The notes: generated by a model not told the origin, from the sequence alone. A DNA stretch of 64,000 bases from Streptomyces sp. SID9727 (GCF_010550605.1 NZ_JAAGNI010000363.1:1-64000); one strand, 5' to 3'. Counted from the first letter of the stretch, positions 53,345 to 62,447 are shown. Translations and numbers: made by a program.

Positions 53345-53411
53345 TCCGGAAGGCAAAGACGTTGGGCCAGTTCAGTCGTGTACGTAGTCGATGTGTCGGG
53401 GGTTTGAAGTG

Positions 53412-53615
53412 ATGCGCAAGATCAAGAAGTGGACGCGGTCCGTGGTCCGTCTCGCACGGTTCCGGGCAGACAGCGGAATGACGACGTCCGAGTACGCGGT
53501 GGGCACGATCGCGGCCTGTGCGTTTGCCGCCGTGCTCTACAAGGTCGTCACCAGCGCGGCGGTGATGTCCCAGTTGCAGTCGCTGCTGAAGGGCGCGCTT
53601 GATGCGAAGTTCTGA
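53412..53615 (+). CDS. Flp-type pilin, DUF4244 family
   Basis: The 67-residue protein has a short basic leader (MRKIKKWTRSVVRLARFRAD). The sequence SGMTTSEYAVGTIAACAFA follows, in which the Glu five after the expected processing site is present, and a hydrophobic helix to residue 60. These are features of actinobacterial Flp-like major pilins. A prepilin peptidase (TadV/CpaA) would be needed to cut it and none lies in the cluster. Its 3' end overlaps the next gene by 14 bases. Confidence 0.9.
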   Translation: MRKIKKWTRSVVRLARFRADSGMTTSEYAVGTIAACAFAAVLYKVVTSAAVMSQLQSLLKGALDAKF

Positions 53616-54105
53616 GGCTGGTGCGAGGGCAGCGCGGACCGGGCCCGGAGGCCGGCCGAGCCGTGAGGGGAACGGACGGTGCCCGGGCGTCGTGCCGGGC
53701 GGCAGGCGGCTCGGCGATCGGGGGGCGGTGACGGCGGAAGCCGCCATGGTGATTCCGGTGCTGGTGGTGTTCGCCCTGGCCCTGCTCTGGGCGCTGATGG
53801 CAGCGTCCGCCCAGATTCGCTGTGTGGACGCGGCCCGGTCCGGTGCGCGTGCCGCAGCCCGTTCGGAGCCGGCGCCCCAGGTGCGGGAGGCCGCGCTTTC
53901 CGCGGCGCCGAGCGGGGCTTCGGTCGAGGTGGAGCGGGCCGGAGCGCTGTGGCGGGTGACGGTGACCGCCCCGACGCCTGGGCTCGGGCGCCTTGCCGTG
54001 GCGCTGAGGGCGGAGGCGGCGGCCGCGGCCGAGGACGCGCCGGTCGCAGCCGCCGCTACCGCCGCGGGCGGGCCGAACCCCGCGATGGACCGGGGTGACC
54101 GGTGA
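53602..54105 (+). CDS. TadE-like pseudopilin
   Basis: The 167-residue protein starts with ATG at 53602, inside the pilin gene, and continues past a long polar N-terminus. It then reads GDRGAVTAEAAMVIPVLVVF, the classic TadE signature with a Glu at the +5-like position and a membrane helix. The rest is an Ala-rich outer domain. A later GTG start near the signature is possible because the first ~35 residues are unlike the family. The stop overlaps the next gene by 4 bases. Confidence 0.85.
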   Translation: MRSSEAGARAARTGPGGRPSREGNGRCPGVVPGGRRLGDRGAVTAEAAMVIPVLVVFALALLWALMAASAQIRCVDAARSGARAAARSEPAPQVREAALSAAPSGASVEVERAGALWRVTVTAPTPGLGRLAVALRAEAAAAAEDAPVAAAATAAGGPNPAMDRGDR

Positions 54106-54587
54106 GGGGGAGGCGTCGGTGGATCGGAGCCCCGGTCCGATGCTGGGGCCGGTGGCGGGCGCCGCACGGGGACCAGGGGCTGGTGACCGTGTGGGCGGCG
54201 GTGACCACGGTGACGCTGTGCACAGTGTTCGCGGTGGTTCTGGCGCTCGGACAGGTGGTGGCGGTTCGGCACCGGGCCGGGGCTGCGGCCGATCTGGCGG
54301 CGCTGGCGGCGGCGGACCGGGCGCTGGAAGGTGTGGAGCCGGCCTGCGCGTCGGCCGAGGAGGTGGCCAGGGCCCAGGGGGCGGAGGTGGTGCGGTGCGC
54401 GGTCCTGGGCGAGGTCGCCGATGTGACGGCCCGGGTGCGGTTGGGGCCGTATGCGCCGCAGGTCAGGTCCCGGGCAGGCCCGCCGGAGGGGGTTCCTCCG
54501 GCGGGCCTGCCTCCGCCCGGGGCAGGCCGGGGTCAGCCGGGCGGCCGGGACCGGATGCAATCGGCGGGCCCGAGCCCTCCGGCGTAG
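54102..54587 (+). CDS. TadG/Rv3654c-like pilus-associated protein
   Basis: The 161-residue protein has an N-terminal GDQGLVTVWAAVTTVTLCTV, a Flp/TadG type helix. An outer region of about 60 residues with two cysteines (PACAS and VRCAV) follows, and then a Pro/Gly-rich tail. It is like the Rv3654c-type TadE-family proteins of actinobacteria. GTG at 54102 overlaps the TadE-like stop. It is the last gene of the seven-gene ssd-tad operon and is convergent with the helicase. Confidence 0.85.
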   Translation: MRGRRRWIGAPVRCWGRWRAPHGDQGLVTVWAAVTTVTLCTVFAVVLALGQVVAVRHRAGAAADLAALAAADRALEGVEPACASAEEVARAQGAEVVRCAVLGEVADVTARVRLGPYAPQVRSRAGPPEGVPPAGLPPPGAGRGQPGGRDRMQSAGPSPPA

Positions 54588-54623
54588 CGCCCGATCCTTC
54601 GCCATGGCCTCCCGGCGTGGCGC

Positions 54624-57116
54624 TCAGGCTCCCGCGGGAGGGGCGGGGCCGTCGTCCTCGGGCGGCCCGCCCGGCGCGGACCGGAGGAGCTCCGTGAGGA
54701 GCCGGACGGCGCCTCGTTTGTGCAAGGGGTCGTTGCCGTTGCCGCACTTGGGGGACTGGATGCAGGACGGGCAGCCCGCATCGCACTCGCAGGACGCGAT
54801 GGCCAGGCGCGTGGCCGACAGCCACTCATGGGCGGTGTGGAAGGCGCGTTCGGCGAACCCGGCGCCCCCCGGGTGGCCGTCGTAGACGAAGACCGTCGGC
54901 AGCAGGGTGTCGGGGTGCAGCGGGACGGACACCCCGCCGATGTCCCAGCGGTCACACGTGGCGAAGAGCGGCAGCATGCCGATCGAGGCGTGCTCGGCGG
55001 CGTGGAGCGCGCCGCCGAGGATCTCGGGGTTGATCCGGGCGGCGTCGAGCTGGTCCTCGGTCACCGTCCACCAGACGGCACGGGTGCGCAGGGTGCGGGG
55101 CGGCAGGTCCAGCTTGGTCTCGCCGAGCACCTCGCCGGTGATCAGCCTGCGGCGGAGGAAGGAGACGACCTGGTTGGTGACCTCGACGGACCCGTAGCAG
55201 AGGCGGCCGTTCCCCCAGGGGATCTCCGTGTCGGTGTCCAGGACGGTGATGGAGGTGGTGTCGCGGGCGGTGGTCGAGTACGGCGGGTCGGCTTGTTCGA
55301 CCAGGGCCACGGAGTCCTCCAGGTCGAGCTTCCGGACCAGGTAGGAGCGGCCCTGGTGGAGGTGGACGGCGCCCTTGTGGACGGCGCTGTGGGCGGCGGA
55401 CTCGTCCACGGTGCCCAGCAGCCGGCCGGTGCCCTCCTCGACGATCTGGACGGGGCGACCGCCCTCGCCCCGGATGTCGGTGAGGTCGGCGGCGCGCTCA
55501 CGCCGGGTCCAGTGCCAGCCGGACGGCCGTCTGCGGAGCAGCCTGGCGGTCTCCAGCTGGGGGAGGAGCCCCGGTGCGGCCGGGCCGAAGAGCTGGAGGT
55601 CGTCATCGGTGAGCGGCAGCTCCGCGGCCGCCGCGCAGAGATGGGGGGCGAGGACGTACGGGTTGTCCGGGTCCAGGACGGTCGACTCCACCGGCTGCTC
55701 GAACAGGGCCTCTGGGTGATGGACGAGGAAGGTGTCCAGCGGATCGTCGCGGGCCACCAGGATGGCGAGGGCGCCCTGCCCCGCCCGGCCGGCCCGGCCC
55801 GCCTGCTGCCAGAGGGATGCCCTCGTGCCCGGGTAGCCGGATATCACGACGGCGTCCAGTCCGGACACGTCGATGCCCAGTTCGAGGGCGGTGGTGGCGG
55901 CGAGGCCCAGGAGGCTGCCGGAGTGCAGGGCACGTTCCAGGGCGCGGCGTTCTTCGGGTAGGTAGCCACCGCGGTAGGCGGCGACCCGGGACGGCAGGGT
56001 GCGGTCGACCTCGGCGAGGCGCTCCTTGGCGATGACGGAGATCAGCTCGGCGCCGCGCCGGGAGCGCACGAAGGCGACCGAACGGACGCCCTGGAGGGTG
56101 AGGTCGGTGAGCAGGTCGGCGGTCTCGGCCGTGGCGGTCCGGCGCACGGGGGCGTCCTTCTCACCGTGCAGCTCGGTCAGCGGGGGCTCCCACAGGGCGA
56201 AGACGAGTTCGCCGCGCGGGGAGGCGTCATCGGCCACCTCCGTGACGGGGAGACCGGTGAGGCGGCCGGCCGCGACGGCGGGCTCGGCGGAGGTGGCGGA
56301 CGCGAGGAGGAAGACGGGATCGGAACCGTAGCGGGAGCAGAGGCGGCGGAGCCGGCGCACCACCTGGGCGACGTGGGAGCCGAAGACGCCCCGGTAGGTG
56401 TGGCACTCGTCGATGACGACGTAGCGAAGCGACCGGAGGAAGGAGGACCAGCGGGGGTGTGACGGGAGGATGCCCCGGTGCAGCATGTCGGGGTTGGTGA
56501 GGACGTAGTTGGCGTACTGGCGTACCCACTCTCGCTCCTCGACCGGCGTGTCGCCGTCGAAGACGGCGGGCCGGATGCCGTTGCCCAGTGGGGTCGCGAG
56601 CGTCTTGACCGATCGCCGCTGGTCGGCCGCCAGAGCCTTGGTGGGGGAGAGGTAGAGCGTGGTGGCGCCGCGCCCGTTCGGGGCCTCTGAGCCGTCCAGG
56701 AGGGCGCTGAGGACCGGGGCGAGGTAGGCCAGGGACTTGCCGGACGCCGTTCCGGTGGCGATCACGACGGACGTGCCGTCCAGCGCGTGCTCCGCGGCGG
56801 CCGCCTGATGGGCCCAGGGGTGCTCGATGCCGGCCTTCTGGATGGCGGCGATCACTTCCGGACGGATGCGGTCCGGCCAGACTGCATGGGTTCCCGCGCG
56901 CGGGGGCAAGTGCTCCGTATGAGTGATGCGCGCGGCCCGGCCCGCCCCTGCGGCGAGCCGGTCGAGGACCATGTCGGGAGAGGGGCGGGAGCCCCCACTC
57001 CCCGGGGGTCGACTGGGGCGTTGATTCTTGGCCATCGGCACCGAGTGTGTCACTGGCGAGGCGGACAATGGTCCGAAGGCGTCGTGCATGGCTGCCGGTA
57101 AGTGATTGAATGCCAT
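54624..57116 (-). CDS. DEAD/DEAH helicase with C-terminal zinc-binding DUF1998 domain (MrfA-like)
   Basis: MrfA-type helicases act in repair of bulky DNA damage such as mitomycin lesions. The 830-residue protein has the Walker A TGTASGKSLAY, motif II VVIDECHTYRG, SAT in LLASATSAEPA and the conserved QQAGRAGRAGQ. At the C-terminus a four-Cys zinc site reads CECDAGCPSC and SPKCGNG. The ATG at 57116 is used, which keeps it clear of bldG. The sixth codon is TTA (57099-57101), so translation might depend on the bldA tRNA. Some longer in-frame reading exists but overlaps bldG and is rejected. Confidence 0.93.
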   Translation of the reverse strand: MAFNHLPAAMHDAFGPLSASPVTHSVPMAKNQRPSRPPGSGGSRPSPDMVLDRLAAGAGRAARITHTEHLPPRAGTHAVWPDRIRPEVIAAIQKAGIEHPWAHQAAAAEHALDGTSVVIATGTASGKSLAYLAPVLSALLDGSEAPNGRGATTLYLSPTKALAADQRRSVKTLATPLGNGIRPAVFDGDTPVEEREWVRQYANYVLTNPDMLHRGILPSHPRWSSFLRSLRYVVIDECHTYRGVFGSHVAQVVRRLRRLCSRYGSDPVFLLASATSAEPAVAAGRLTGLPVTEVADDASPRGELVFALWEPPLTELHGEKDAPVRRTATAETADLLTDLTLQGVRSVAFVRSRRGAELISVIAKERLAEVDRTLPSRVAAYRGGYLPEERRALERALHSGSLLGLAATTALELGIDVSGLDAVVISGYPGTRASLWQQAGRAGRAGQGALAILVARDDPLDTFLVHHPEALFEQPVESTVLDPDNPYVLAPHLCAAAAELPLTDDDLQLFGPAAPGLLPQLETARLLRRRPSGWHWTRRERAADLTDIRGEGGRPVQIVEEGTGRLLGTVDESAAHSAVHKGAVHLHQGRSYLVRKLDLEDSVALVEQADPPYSTTARDTTSITVLDTDTEIPWGNGRLCYGSVEVTNQVVSFLRRRLITGEVLGETKLDLPPRTLRTRAVWWTVTEDQLDAARINPEILGGALHAAEHASIGMLPLFATCDRWDIGGVSVPLHPDTLLPTVFVYDGHPGGAGFAERAFHTAHEWLSATRLAIASCECDAGCPSCIQSPKCGNGNDPLHKRGAVRLLTELLRSAPGGPPEDDGPAPPAGA

Positions 57117-57194
57117 CGCGGCTGGCGATCCGTCCCCCGGCTCCGTCGGGGAGACCGAGGGGCGACCGCTCGATAGCAAGGTGCTGGAGGATCC

Positions 57195-57548
57195 GTGGAC
57201 CTGTCCTTGTCGACTCGCAATGTGTCCGGCCCTGGTGGCGACCGTACGGTCGTCGAGGTCGGTGGCGAGATTGATGTGTATACCGCGCCCAAGCTGCGCG
57301 AGCAGTTGGTCGAGTTGGTGAATGACGGCAGCTACCACTTGGTTGTCGACATGGAAGGCGTCGACTTCCTCGACTCCACCGGCCTCGGCGTGCTCGTGGG
57401 CGGCCTGAAGCGGGTGCGGGCCCATGAGGGCTCGCTGCGCCTGGTGTGCAACCAGGAGCGCATTCTCAAGATTTTCCGGATCACCGGTCTGACCAAGGTG
57501 TTCCCCATCCACACCACGGTCGACGAGGCCGTCGCGGCCACCGACTGA
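57195..57548 (+). CDS. bldG: Anti-anti-sigma factor BldG
   Basis: BldG is a STAS-domain protein that releases sigma factors by binding anti-sigma factors when unphosphorylated. It is needed for aerial growth and antibiotic production in Streptomyces. The 117-residue product reads [10 protein letters not shown] and [19 protein letters not shown]. Its phospho-Ser site is [13 protein letters not shown] (Ser61 here). It has a 4-residue insertion near position 11 compared with S. coelicolor BldG (SCO3549). GTG at 57195 is the start. It lies divergently next to the helicase gene. The next gene is its partner anti-sigma. Confidence 0.97.
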   Translation: MDLSLSTRNVSGPGGDRTVVEVGGEIDVYTAPKLREQLVELVNDGSYHLVVDMEGVDFLDSTGLGVLVGGLKRVRAHEGSLRLVCNQERILKIFRITGLTKVFPIHTTVDEAVAATD

Positions 57549-57838
57549 CCTACCGGTCCGGCGCCGGGCCGGTTCGTGCCGGTCCGGCGGCGGGCGGCCC
57601 GCGGCGGCTCCGGAGGGAGCCTGCCGGGGCGGGTTGCCTCTGTACCGCCGTGAGCAGTGCGGTTGCCCTGGCTGCCGGGATCACCCGGTCGGCGGCCCGC
57701 GGCCGGTTTGTTTGTCAGCCGTCCGACCCGTCCGGGCGGGCCGCTCCGGTGCCGGGAGCCGACGGCCGCAGGTCTGGCCGGGGCTTCGAGCCACGGCCTG
57801 GCCGGGGCATGCACATACGTACGTTCGAGGGGGATCGC

Positions 57839-58309
57839 ATGGCCACCGTTGAACTCCGCTTCAGCGCCCAGCCCGAACACGTCAGGACCGCCCGTCTCGT
57901 GGCGGCGGCCGTGGCGCGCAGGGCCGGAGTCGACGAGGCCGTGCTCGACGAGGTCCGCCTCGCCGTGGGCGAGGCGTGCAGCCGTGCCGTCGGCCTGCAC
58001 CGTAGCCACGGCATCACGGCTCCCGTCATGGTCCGCCTGATCGAGGAGGAGAAGGCCTTCGCCATCGAGGTCGGGGACGAGGTGCCGGGCCCCGGCGCTG
58101 ACGGCTCCGTTCCCGGAGGCGTCTCCGGGCGACGCGGCGCCACCTCCGGGGGAGGGCTGGACGAGCCCGAGGCCGAGGCCGACGACGAGGACGAGATGGG
58201 CCTCGCGGTCATCAGCGGTCTCGTTGACGACGTGGAGGTCCGGTCCGGTGCGGACGGCGGAGTGATCCGGATGAGCTGGCCGAAGACGCCGGTCGCCGTC
58301 CTTCCCTGA
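57839..58309 (+). CDS. RsbW-like ATP-binding anti-sigma/kinase, partner of BldG
   Basis: The 156-residue protein begins MATVELRFSAQPEHVRTARL and is a GHKL-fold anti-sigma factor like RsbW. A helical N-box region VRLAVGEACSRAV replaces the usual Asn with Arg. The G1-like glycine motif reads DEMGLAVISGLVDDVEV, with a Gly/Glu-rich insert between them. In S. coelicolor the equivalent (SCO3548) is antagonised by BldG. The ATG at 57839 has GAGGGGG upstream. The bldG-to-partner gap is 290 bases, so a separate promoter is possible. Confidence 0.9.
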   Translation: MATVELRFSAQPEHVRTARLVAAAVARRAGVDEAVLDEVRLAVGEACSRAVGLHRSHGITAPVMVRLIEEEKAFAIEVGDEVPGPGADGSVPGGVSGRRGATSGGGLDEPEAEADDEDEMGLAVISGLVDDVEVRSGADGGVIRMSWPKTPVAVLP

Positions 58310-58578
58310 GCGGTGCCGGTGCGCCTCGAGGGCGACGTGTGATCAGTTCGTGTGCAGCCGCGGCCTTCTGACGCCGTGCCCGCTCGGCTGTCTTCCCATG
58401 AGGGTGAAGATTCGTTCGCGTGTTCGCCTCGGTGAGGGCTGTCCGGGTGAGTTGCGTATCCCTCATTTCCCTTGGTGCAAATGGCTGCAAAAGGCTGCGT
58501 AACGGACGCCTGGCCCCCGGATGGAGGGCGTTCGGCGTGTAAGTTCCGGGGCCGAGAGCCTTGGAAGGGACCAAACCG

Positions 58579-59235
58579 GTGAACAAGAAGCTTGCAGCCG
58601 CGCTGTCCGGCGGTGCGGTACTCGTACTGGCACTGTCGGGCTGCAGCGACGACAGCGACGACAAGGTGAACGACTGGGCCAAGAAGGTCTGCGACCAGGT
58701 TCAGCCCCAGCTGCAGAAGATCGCGAACGCCAATGCGTCCATCCAGCAGCAGACCTCCGACAACAGCAAGCCCGCCGACGTCCAGAAGACCGACTCCGCG
58801 GCCTTCCAACAGATCTCGCAGGCGTACAAGGCACTGGGATCGGCCGTCGATTCGGCGGGTCCGCCGCCGGTGGACGATGGCGAGACCACGCAGAAGGAGG
58901 CCGTGAAGGAGCTCAACGCCTCCTCCGCGGCCTACGCGAAGCTCCAAGAGAAGGTCGACGACCTGGAGACGAAGGACCAGGGCAAGTTCGCCGACGGCCT
59001 CAAGGGCGTCGCGGAGGAGCTGAACAAGATCAGCACCAGCGGTGACCAGGCGCTGCAGAAGCTCCAGTCCGGTGAGGTCGGCACCGCGATGGCCAAGCAG
59101 GAGGGCTGCCAGAAGCCGACGGCCTCGGCGTCGCCCTCGGGCGGCTCGGCGGACGACTCCGAGCCCTCCGCCAAGCCTTCGACCGAGCCGTCGAAGGAAG
59201 CGTCGCCCTCCGCGTCCGCCAGCAAGAAGGCGTAA
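58579..59235 (+). CDS. Small secreted lipoprotein
   Basis: The 218-residue protein has a signal peptide (MNKKLAAALSGGAVLVLALS) with the lipobox LSGC, so it should be anchored to the outer face of the membrane. The mature part is acidic and helical with long Gln/Lys/Asp heptad-like stretches. A disordered Ser/Pro/Glu tail follows. No enzyme signature exists. GGAAGGGA lies upstream of the GTG at 58579. A hairpin follows. Function is unknown. Confidence 0.9.
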   Translation: MNKKLAAALSGGAVLVLALSGCSDDSDDKVNDWAKKVCDQVQPQLQKIANANASIQQQTSDNSKPADVQKTDSAAFQQISQAYKALGSAVDSAGPPPVDDGETTQKEAVKELNASSAAYAKLQEKVDDLETKDQGKFADGLKGVAEELNKISTSGDQALQKLQSGEVGTAMAKQEGCQKPTASASPSGGSADDSEPSAKPSTEPSKEASPSASASKKA

Positions 59236-59284
59236 CCGGGCGGCGGGCGTCACGGCCCGCGGAGACCGTACGGAAACCGGGTGA

Positions 59285-59329
59285 GCGGCCCGGCCACCCC
59301 GGGAACACCCGGTGCGATGGCCGGGTCGC
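59285..59329 (+). terminator. Two-tier hairpin after the lipoprotein gene
   Basis: GCGGCCCGGCCA and TGGCCGGGTCGC form a 12-bp stem with one mismatch, and CCGGG-AACA-CCCGG is nested within it. It lies 50 bases after the lipoprotein stop. Confidence 0.65.
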
Positions 59330-59355
59330 TGCCGTTGTCAGTGGGAGCCGTCACA

Positions 59356-60909
59356 ATGGAGCACGTGAGTAACACCAGCCTTTTCGCAGCAGACCTTCCC
59401 GCGGCGGACCACGCGCACCGGCTCCGCGAGGCCCTGCTCGCGTCCGCGTTCACGGCCGACGGGCTCCTCGACCTGCTCGGCGCGTCCGCGTATGCCGCGC
59501 TGGCGCGCAGCGAGACGGTTCCGGCCATGCGGGCCACGCGTGGCGACACGCCGCTCGACACGCTGGTGCGCCTCTTCCTCCTCCAGCGGCCCGTGCCCAT
59601 CGAGCGGGCGGCGGCGGTGCTCCCGCTGAAGGAGTGCGTGGCGGACGGCTGGCTGACCGAGACGGCCGGGGAGGTGCGGGCGACCGTCGATGTGCGGCCG
59701 TACGGCGGCCCGGACGGCGAGGACTGGTTCATCGTCTCCGACCTGGGCTGCGCGGTGGGGGGCGCCGGCGGGATCGGCTCGCGCGAGGAGGGCGTCGTCC
59801 TCGGTATCGGCGGGGCCTCCACCACTCTGGCCGGGATCACCGTCCGCAAGGCCGTCGGCTCCGCCCTCGACATCGGTACGGGCTCCGGCATCCAGGCGCT
59901 GCATGCCGCGCAGCACGCCACCAGGGTCACGGCGACCGACCTCAATCCGCGCGCCCTCGCGTTCACCCGCCTCACCCTCGCCCTGTCCGGCGCTGCCCCG
60001 GCCGATCTGCGCGAGGGCTCGCTGTACGAGCCGGTGGGCGCCGAAACCTTCGACCTGATCGTCTCCAACCCGCCGTTCGTCATCTCGCCGGGCGCCCGGC
60101 TCACGTACCGCGACGGCGGAATGGCCGGGGACGACCTGTGCCGGACCCTGGTGAGGCAGACCGGCGACCGTCTCAACGAGGGTGGTTTCGCGCACTTTCT
60201 GGCCAACTGGGAGCATACCGAGGGCGAGGAGTGGCAGGACCGGCTGCGCACCTGGGTCCCGGAGGGGTGCGACGCCTGGATCGTGCAGCGCGAGGTGCAG
60301 GACGTCACGCAGTACGCCGAGCTGTGGCTGCGCGACAGCGGCGACCACCGCACGGACCCGGCGGAGTACGAGGCGCGGTACGACGCCTGGCTGGACGAGT
60401 TCGAGGCGCGGCGGACGAAGGGCGTCGGCTTCGGCTGGATCACGCTGAGGAAGTCCGCCCCGGCCGCCGCCGGACATCCCTCCGTCGTGATCGAGGAGTG
60501 GCCGCACGCGGTGGAGCAGCCGCTCGGCCCCGCGATCGAGGCGTACTTCGCCCGCCTGGACTATCTGCGCGAGCAGGACGACGCCGCGCTCCTCGCCGCC
60601 CACTTCACCCTGGCCGCCGAGGTGGTGCAGGAGCAGGTGGGACTCCCCGGGGCGGAGGATCCGGAGCATGTGGTGCTCCGTCAGAACCGGGGCATGCGCA
60701 GGGCCACCAAGGTCGACGCGGTCGGGGCCGGGTTCGCCGGTGTCTGCGACGGCTCGCTCCCTGCCGGTCGGATCCTCGACGCCATCGCCCAGTTGATGAA
60801 CGAGGACCCGGTGCTGCTCCGGGACCGCACCCCGCAGGCCATCCGGCTGCTGGTCGAGGAGGGCTTCCTGGAGCCGCTGCCTTCGGGCGGGCGGACGGTG
60901 ACCGGATGA
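59356..60909 (+). CDS. Two-domain class I methyltransferase (DUF7059-type)
   Basis: The 517-residue protein has an N-terminal helical domain of about 160 residues, then SAM motif I LDIGTGSGIQALHAAQHATR and motif IV DLIVSNPPFVISPG (NPPF), characteristic of N- or Q-methyltransferases. The C-terminal part (about 370-517) is additional. Similar two-domain proteins are common in actinobacteria. They are annotated only as methyltransferases. The ATG at 59356 has GGGAG eight bases before. The stop overlaps a short 21-codon ORF by 4 bases (ATGA). Confidence 0.88.
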   Translation: MEHVSNTSLFAADLPAADHAHRLREALLASAFTADGLLDLLGASAYAALARSETVPAMRATRGDTPLDTLVRLFLLQRPVPIERAAAVLPLKECVADGWLTETAGEVRATVDVRPYGGPDGEDWFIVSDLGCAVGGAGGIGSREEGVVLGIGGASTTLAGITVRKAVGSALDIGTGSGIQALHAAQHATRVTATDLNPRALAFTRLTLALSGAAPADLREGSLYEPVGAETFDLIVSNPPFVISPGARLTYRDGGMAGDDLCRTLVRQTGDRLNEGGFAHFLANWEHTEGEEWQDRLRTWVPEGCDAWIVQREVQDVTQYAELWLRDSGDHRTDPAEYEARYDAWLDEFEARRTKGVGFGWITLRKSAPAAAGHPSVVIEEWPHAVEQPLGPAIEAYFARLDYLREQDDAALLAAHFTLAAEVVQEQVGLPGAEDPEHVVLRQNRGMRRATKVDAVGAGFAGVCDGSLPAGRILDAIAQLMNEDPVLLRDRTPQAIRLLVEEGFLEPLPSGGRTVTG

Positions 60910-60971
60910 GCCGGATCGAGTTGGGCGAGGTGTCCCTCGGCACGGCCCGCATCGCGATCAGCCCGCTGTAG
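60906..60971 (+). pseudogene. 21-codon fragment, possible start of a lost regulator gene
   Basis: The ATG overlaps the methyltransferase stop in the ATGA form used by real operons, and the peptide starts MSRIELGEVSLGTARIAISP. A similar N-terminus, rich in -ISPL-, opens some DUF5937/ArsR-type winged-helix regulators. It stops after 21 codons, before any HTH. It may be the remains of a regulator truncated by deletion. This is a weak call. Confidence 0.3.
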
Positions 60972-61266
60972 GACGCCGCCCTCGGTGGCTCGGGGCGTTC
61001 TACGTGCTGCTCGCCGTCGTCGTGCCGGGACGGGGGACTTCACCCCCGGCTACGACACGCCGTCGGCGGGTACGGCATCGACCCTCGAACAGCGGGCGCG
61101 GGCCGCCGCGGCCCGCGTCGTTGCCCGAACCGGCACGGCGGCCCGCGCCGGACCTGCGTCCGCAGTCCCCTCCGCCGCCCGGGTGTTGCCCGCCGCGTAC
61201 CCGTCCGTGCCCGCCACTCGGATTCCGGTTCCGCCCCCCGGGCTCTGCCGCCGGACCGTTTCCGCA

Positions 61267-61810
61267 GGGAGGCACGCGCTGATCGGTGTCGTCCTCTCGT
61301 ACGCGCGCTTCCACGGGACGACACCACCCGTGTCCATCGGCGCCCTGCGCGTCGGCCCGCTGCTGCAACCTCTCTTCTCCGCCGTCCCCGGACGGCAGCC
61401 GGCCGGCGCCGACGACCGCTTCGCCCTGCTCGGTCCCCACATTCCGCTTGAGGCTTCTTCCGGGGCACCGGCGCGGTCCTGCTCGCCGCCGCTGCCGGTC
61501 GCTCCGCGTTCGGCCTGGCGCTGGGGCGCCCGGGCTGCGGCTCCGGGACGTCTTCCTCGTATCGAACGTGGCCGCTTTCGTTCTCCTGCTCCCTGACCGG
61601 TACCGGTGCGAACGTGGTGCGGAAGAACCCGTCGGCAACGTGCTGCCGCTGACTCACGCCGCCGACACAGTGCGTCAGTTGGCCCCCGGTGCGGCTCGGC
61701 GGTCGGGGGATCGCCGCGTAACTGCTGACGGGCGCCGGGAACGCCCTGCTCGTCGGCGTGCTGCTCGCTCTGTTCGAACGGGGGAGCAGGCCGCGCTCGA
61801 CGCGATGTGG
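61267..61810 (+). pseudogene. ABC-2 type transporter permease fossil, several frameshifts
   Basis: Several frames in succession give pieces of one ABC-2 drug-export permease. They read LIGVVLSYARFHGTTPPVS near 61280, RLRDVFLVSNVAAFVLLLP near 61545-61600, GNVLPLTHAADTVRQL near 61637-61690 and the terminal LLVGVLLALFERGSR near 61750. A stop region follows about 61810. Frames change at least three times and central residues are missing, so no functional protein results. The sequence 60972-61266 upstream has no recognised gene and may hold the decayed partner ATPase. Confidence 0.65.
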
Positions 61811-61911
61811 CAGGGGCTGCTGTTCACCCGGTGTTGGCGCCCGCGACGTTCCGTGGTGGGAGCCTCCCCGCGTACCCGAGATGCGGCAGGGAAAGAGGGA
61901 GGCGTAACGGA

Positions 61912-62109
61912 ATGGAGAGCGGGCCCGCTGTCCTCGCCGGAGCGACGTTCGCGCTGTTCGGTGCGGCGCTGCTGCTGTGGACGGGGGCGCGCGTGCTGAA
62001 CCGCGCGCCGGTGGCGTACGGGGTGCGCCCTCTCGTATCCACCGCACTCGCCACTGTGTTCGGCGTACTTTTCCTCGTCCTCGGAATGTGGTGCTTCGGT
62101 CGCGTGTGA
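61912..62109 (+). CDS. Small two-TM membrane protein, 65 aa
   Basis: The ORF starts at ATG 61912, with GAGGGAGG about nine bases upstream, and encodes two hydrophobic helices (VLAGATFALFGAALLLWTG and LVSTALATVFGVLFLVLGM). It has strong coding bias and an ordinary ending. Family and function are unknown. The reading frame could have lain downstream of the degraded ABC-2 permease operon. Confidence 0.65.
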   Translation: MESGPAVLAGATFALFGAALLLWTGARVLNRAPVAYGVRPLVSTALATVFGVLFLVLGMWCFGRV

Positions 62110-62447
62110 GTGCGTCCGCGCGCCAGGCGTACGCGACCGGCCCTGCCCGATCGCCGGGCGGTGGGGCCGGGAACACGCCCGGGCCGGCCGACCCTCGGGC
62201 CCCGCGTCGGCAGGGCGGTCCGGACAGTGCCGAAACCCGCAGGCGGCGGCCGTGTGCGCGGCGGACCGAGCGGGCCGGGCGGCAGGAATGGCGGAAGTCG
62301 GGTTACCGTTCGAGTGGCCGTTGCGGGCTTTTGCCGTTTGACACGGGGGCGGGTTGTACCGTCACACTCCGCAGCGACAGCACTGTCGGCAGCGCCCTCG
62401 CGCTGCCCCGGATGCCCACCGAGCGTCGACCGGAGAGAAGAGCGAAG
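62110..62447. other. Region upstream of topA
   Basis: These 338 bases carry no convincing gene. A TTGACA at 62338-62343 is a good -35 hexamer about 110 bases before the topA start, though no matching -10 stands out. The region is the probable topA promoter and leader. Confidence 0.45.

Noticed and set aside
57117-57512. N-terminal extension of the helicase over bldG
   Set aside because: The extra 132 codons run antisense through the highly conserved bldG gene and have no helicase features.
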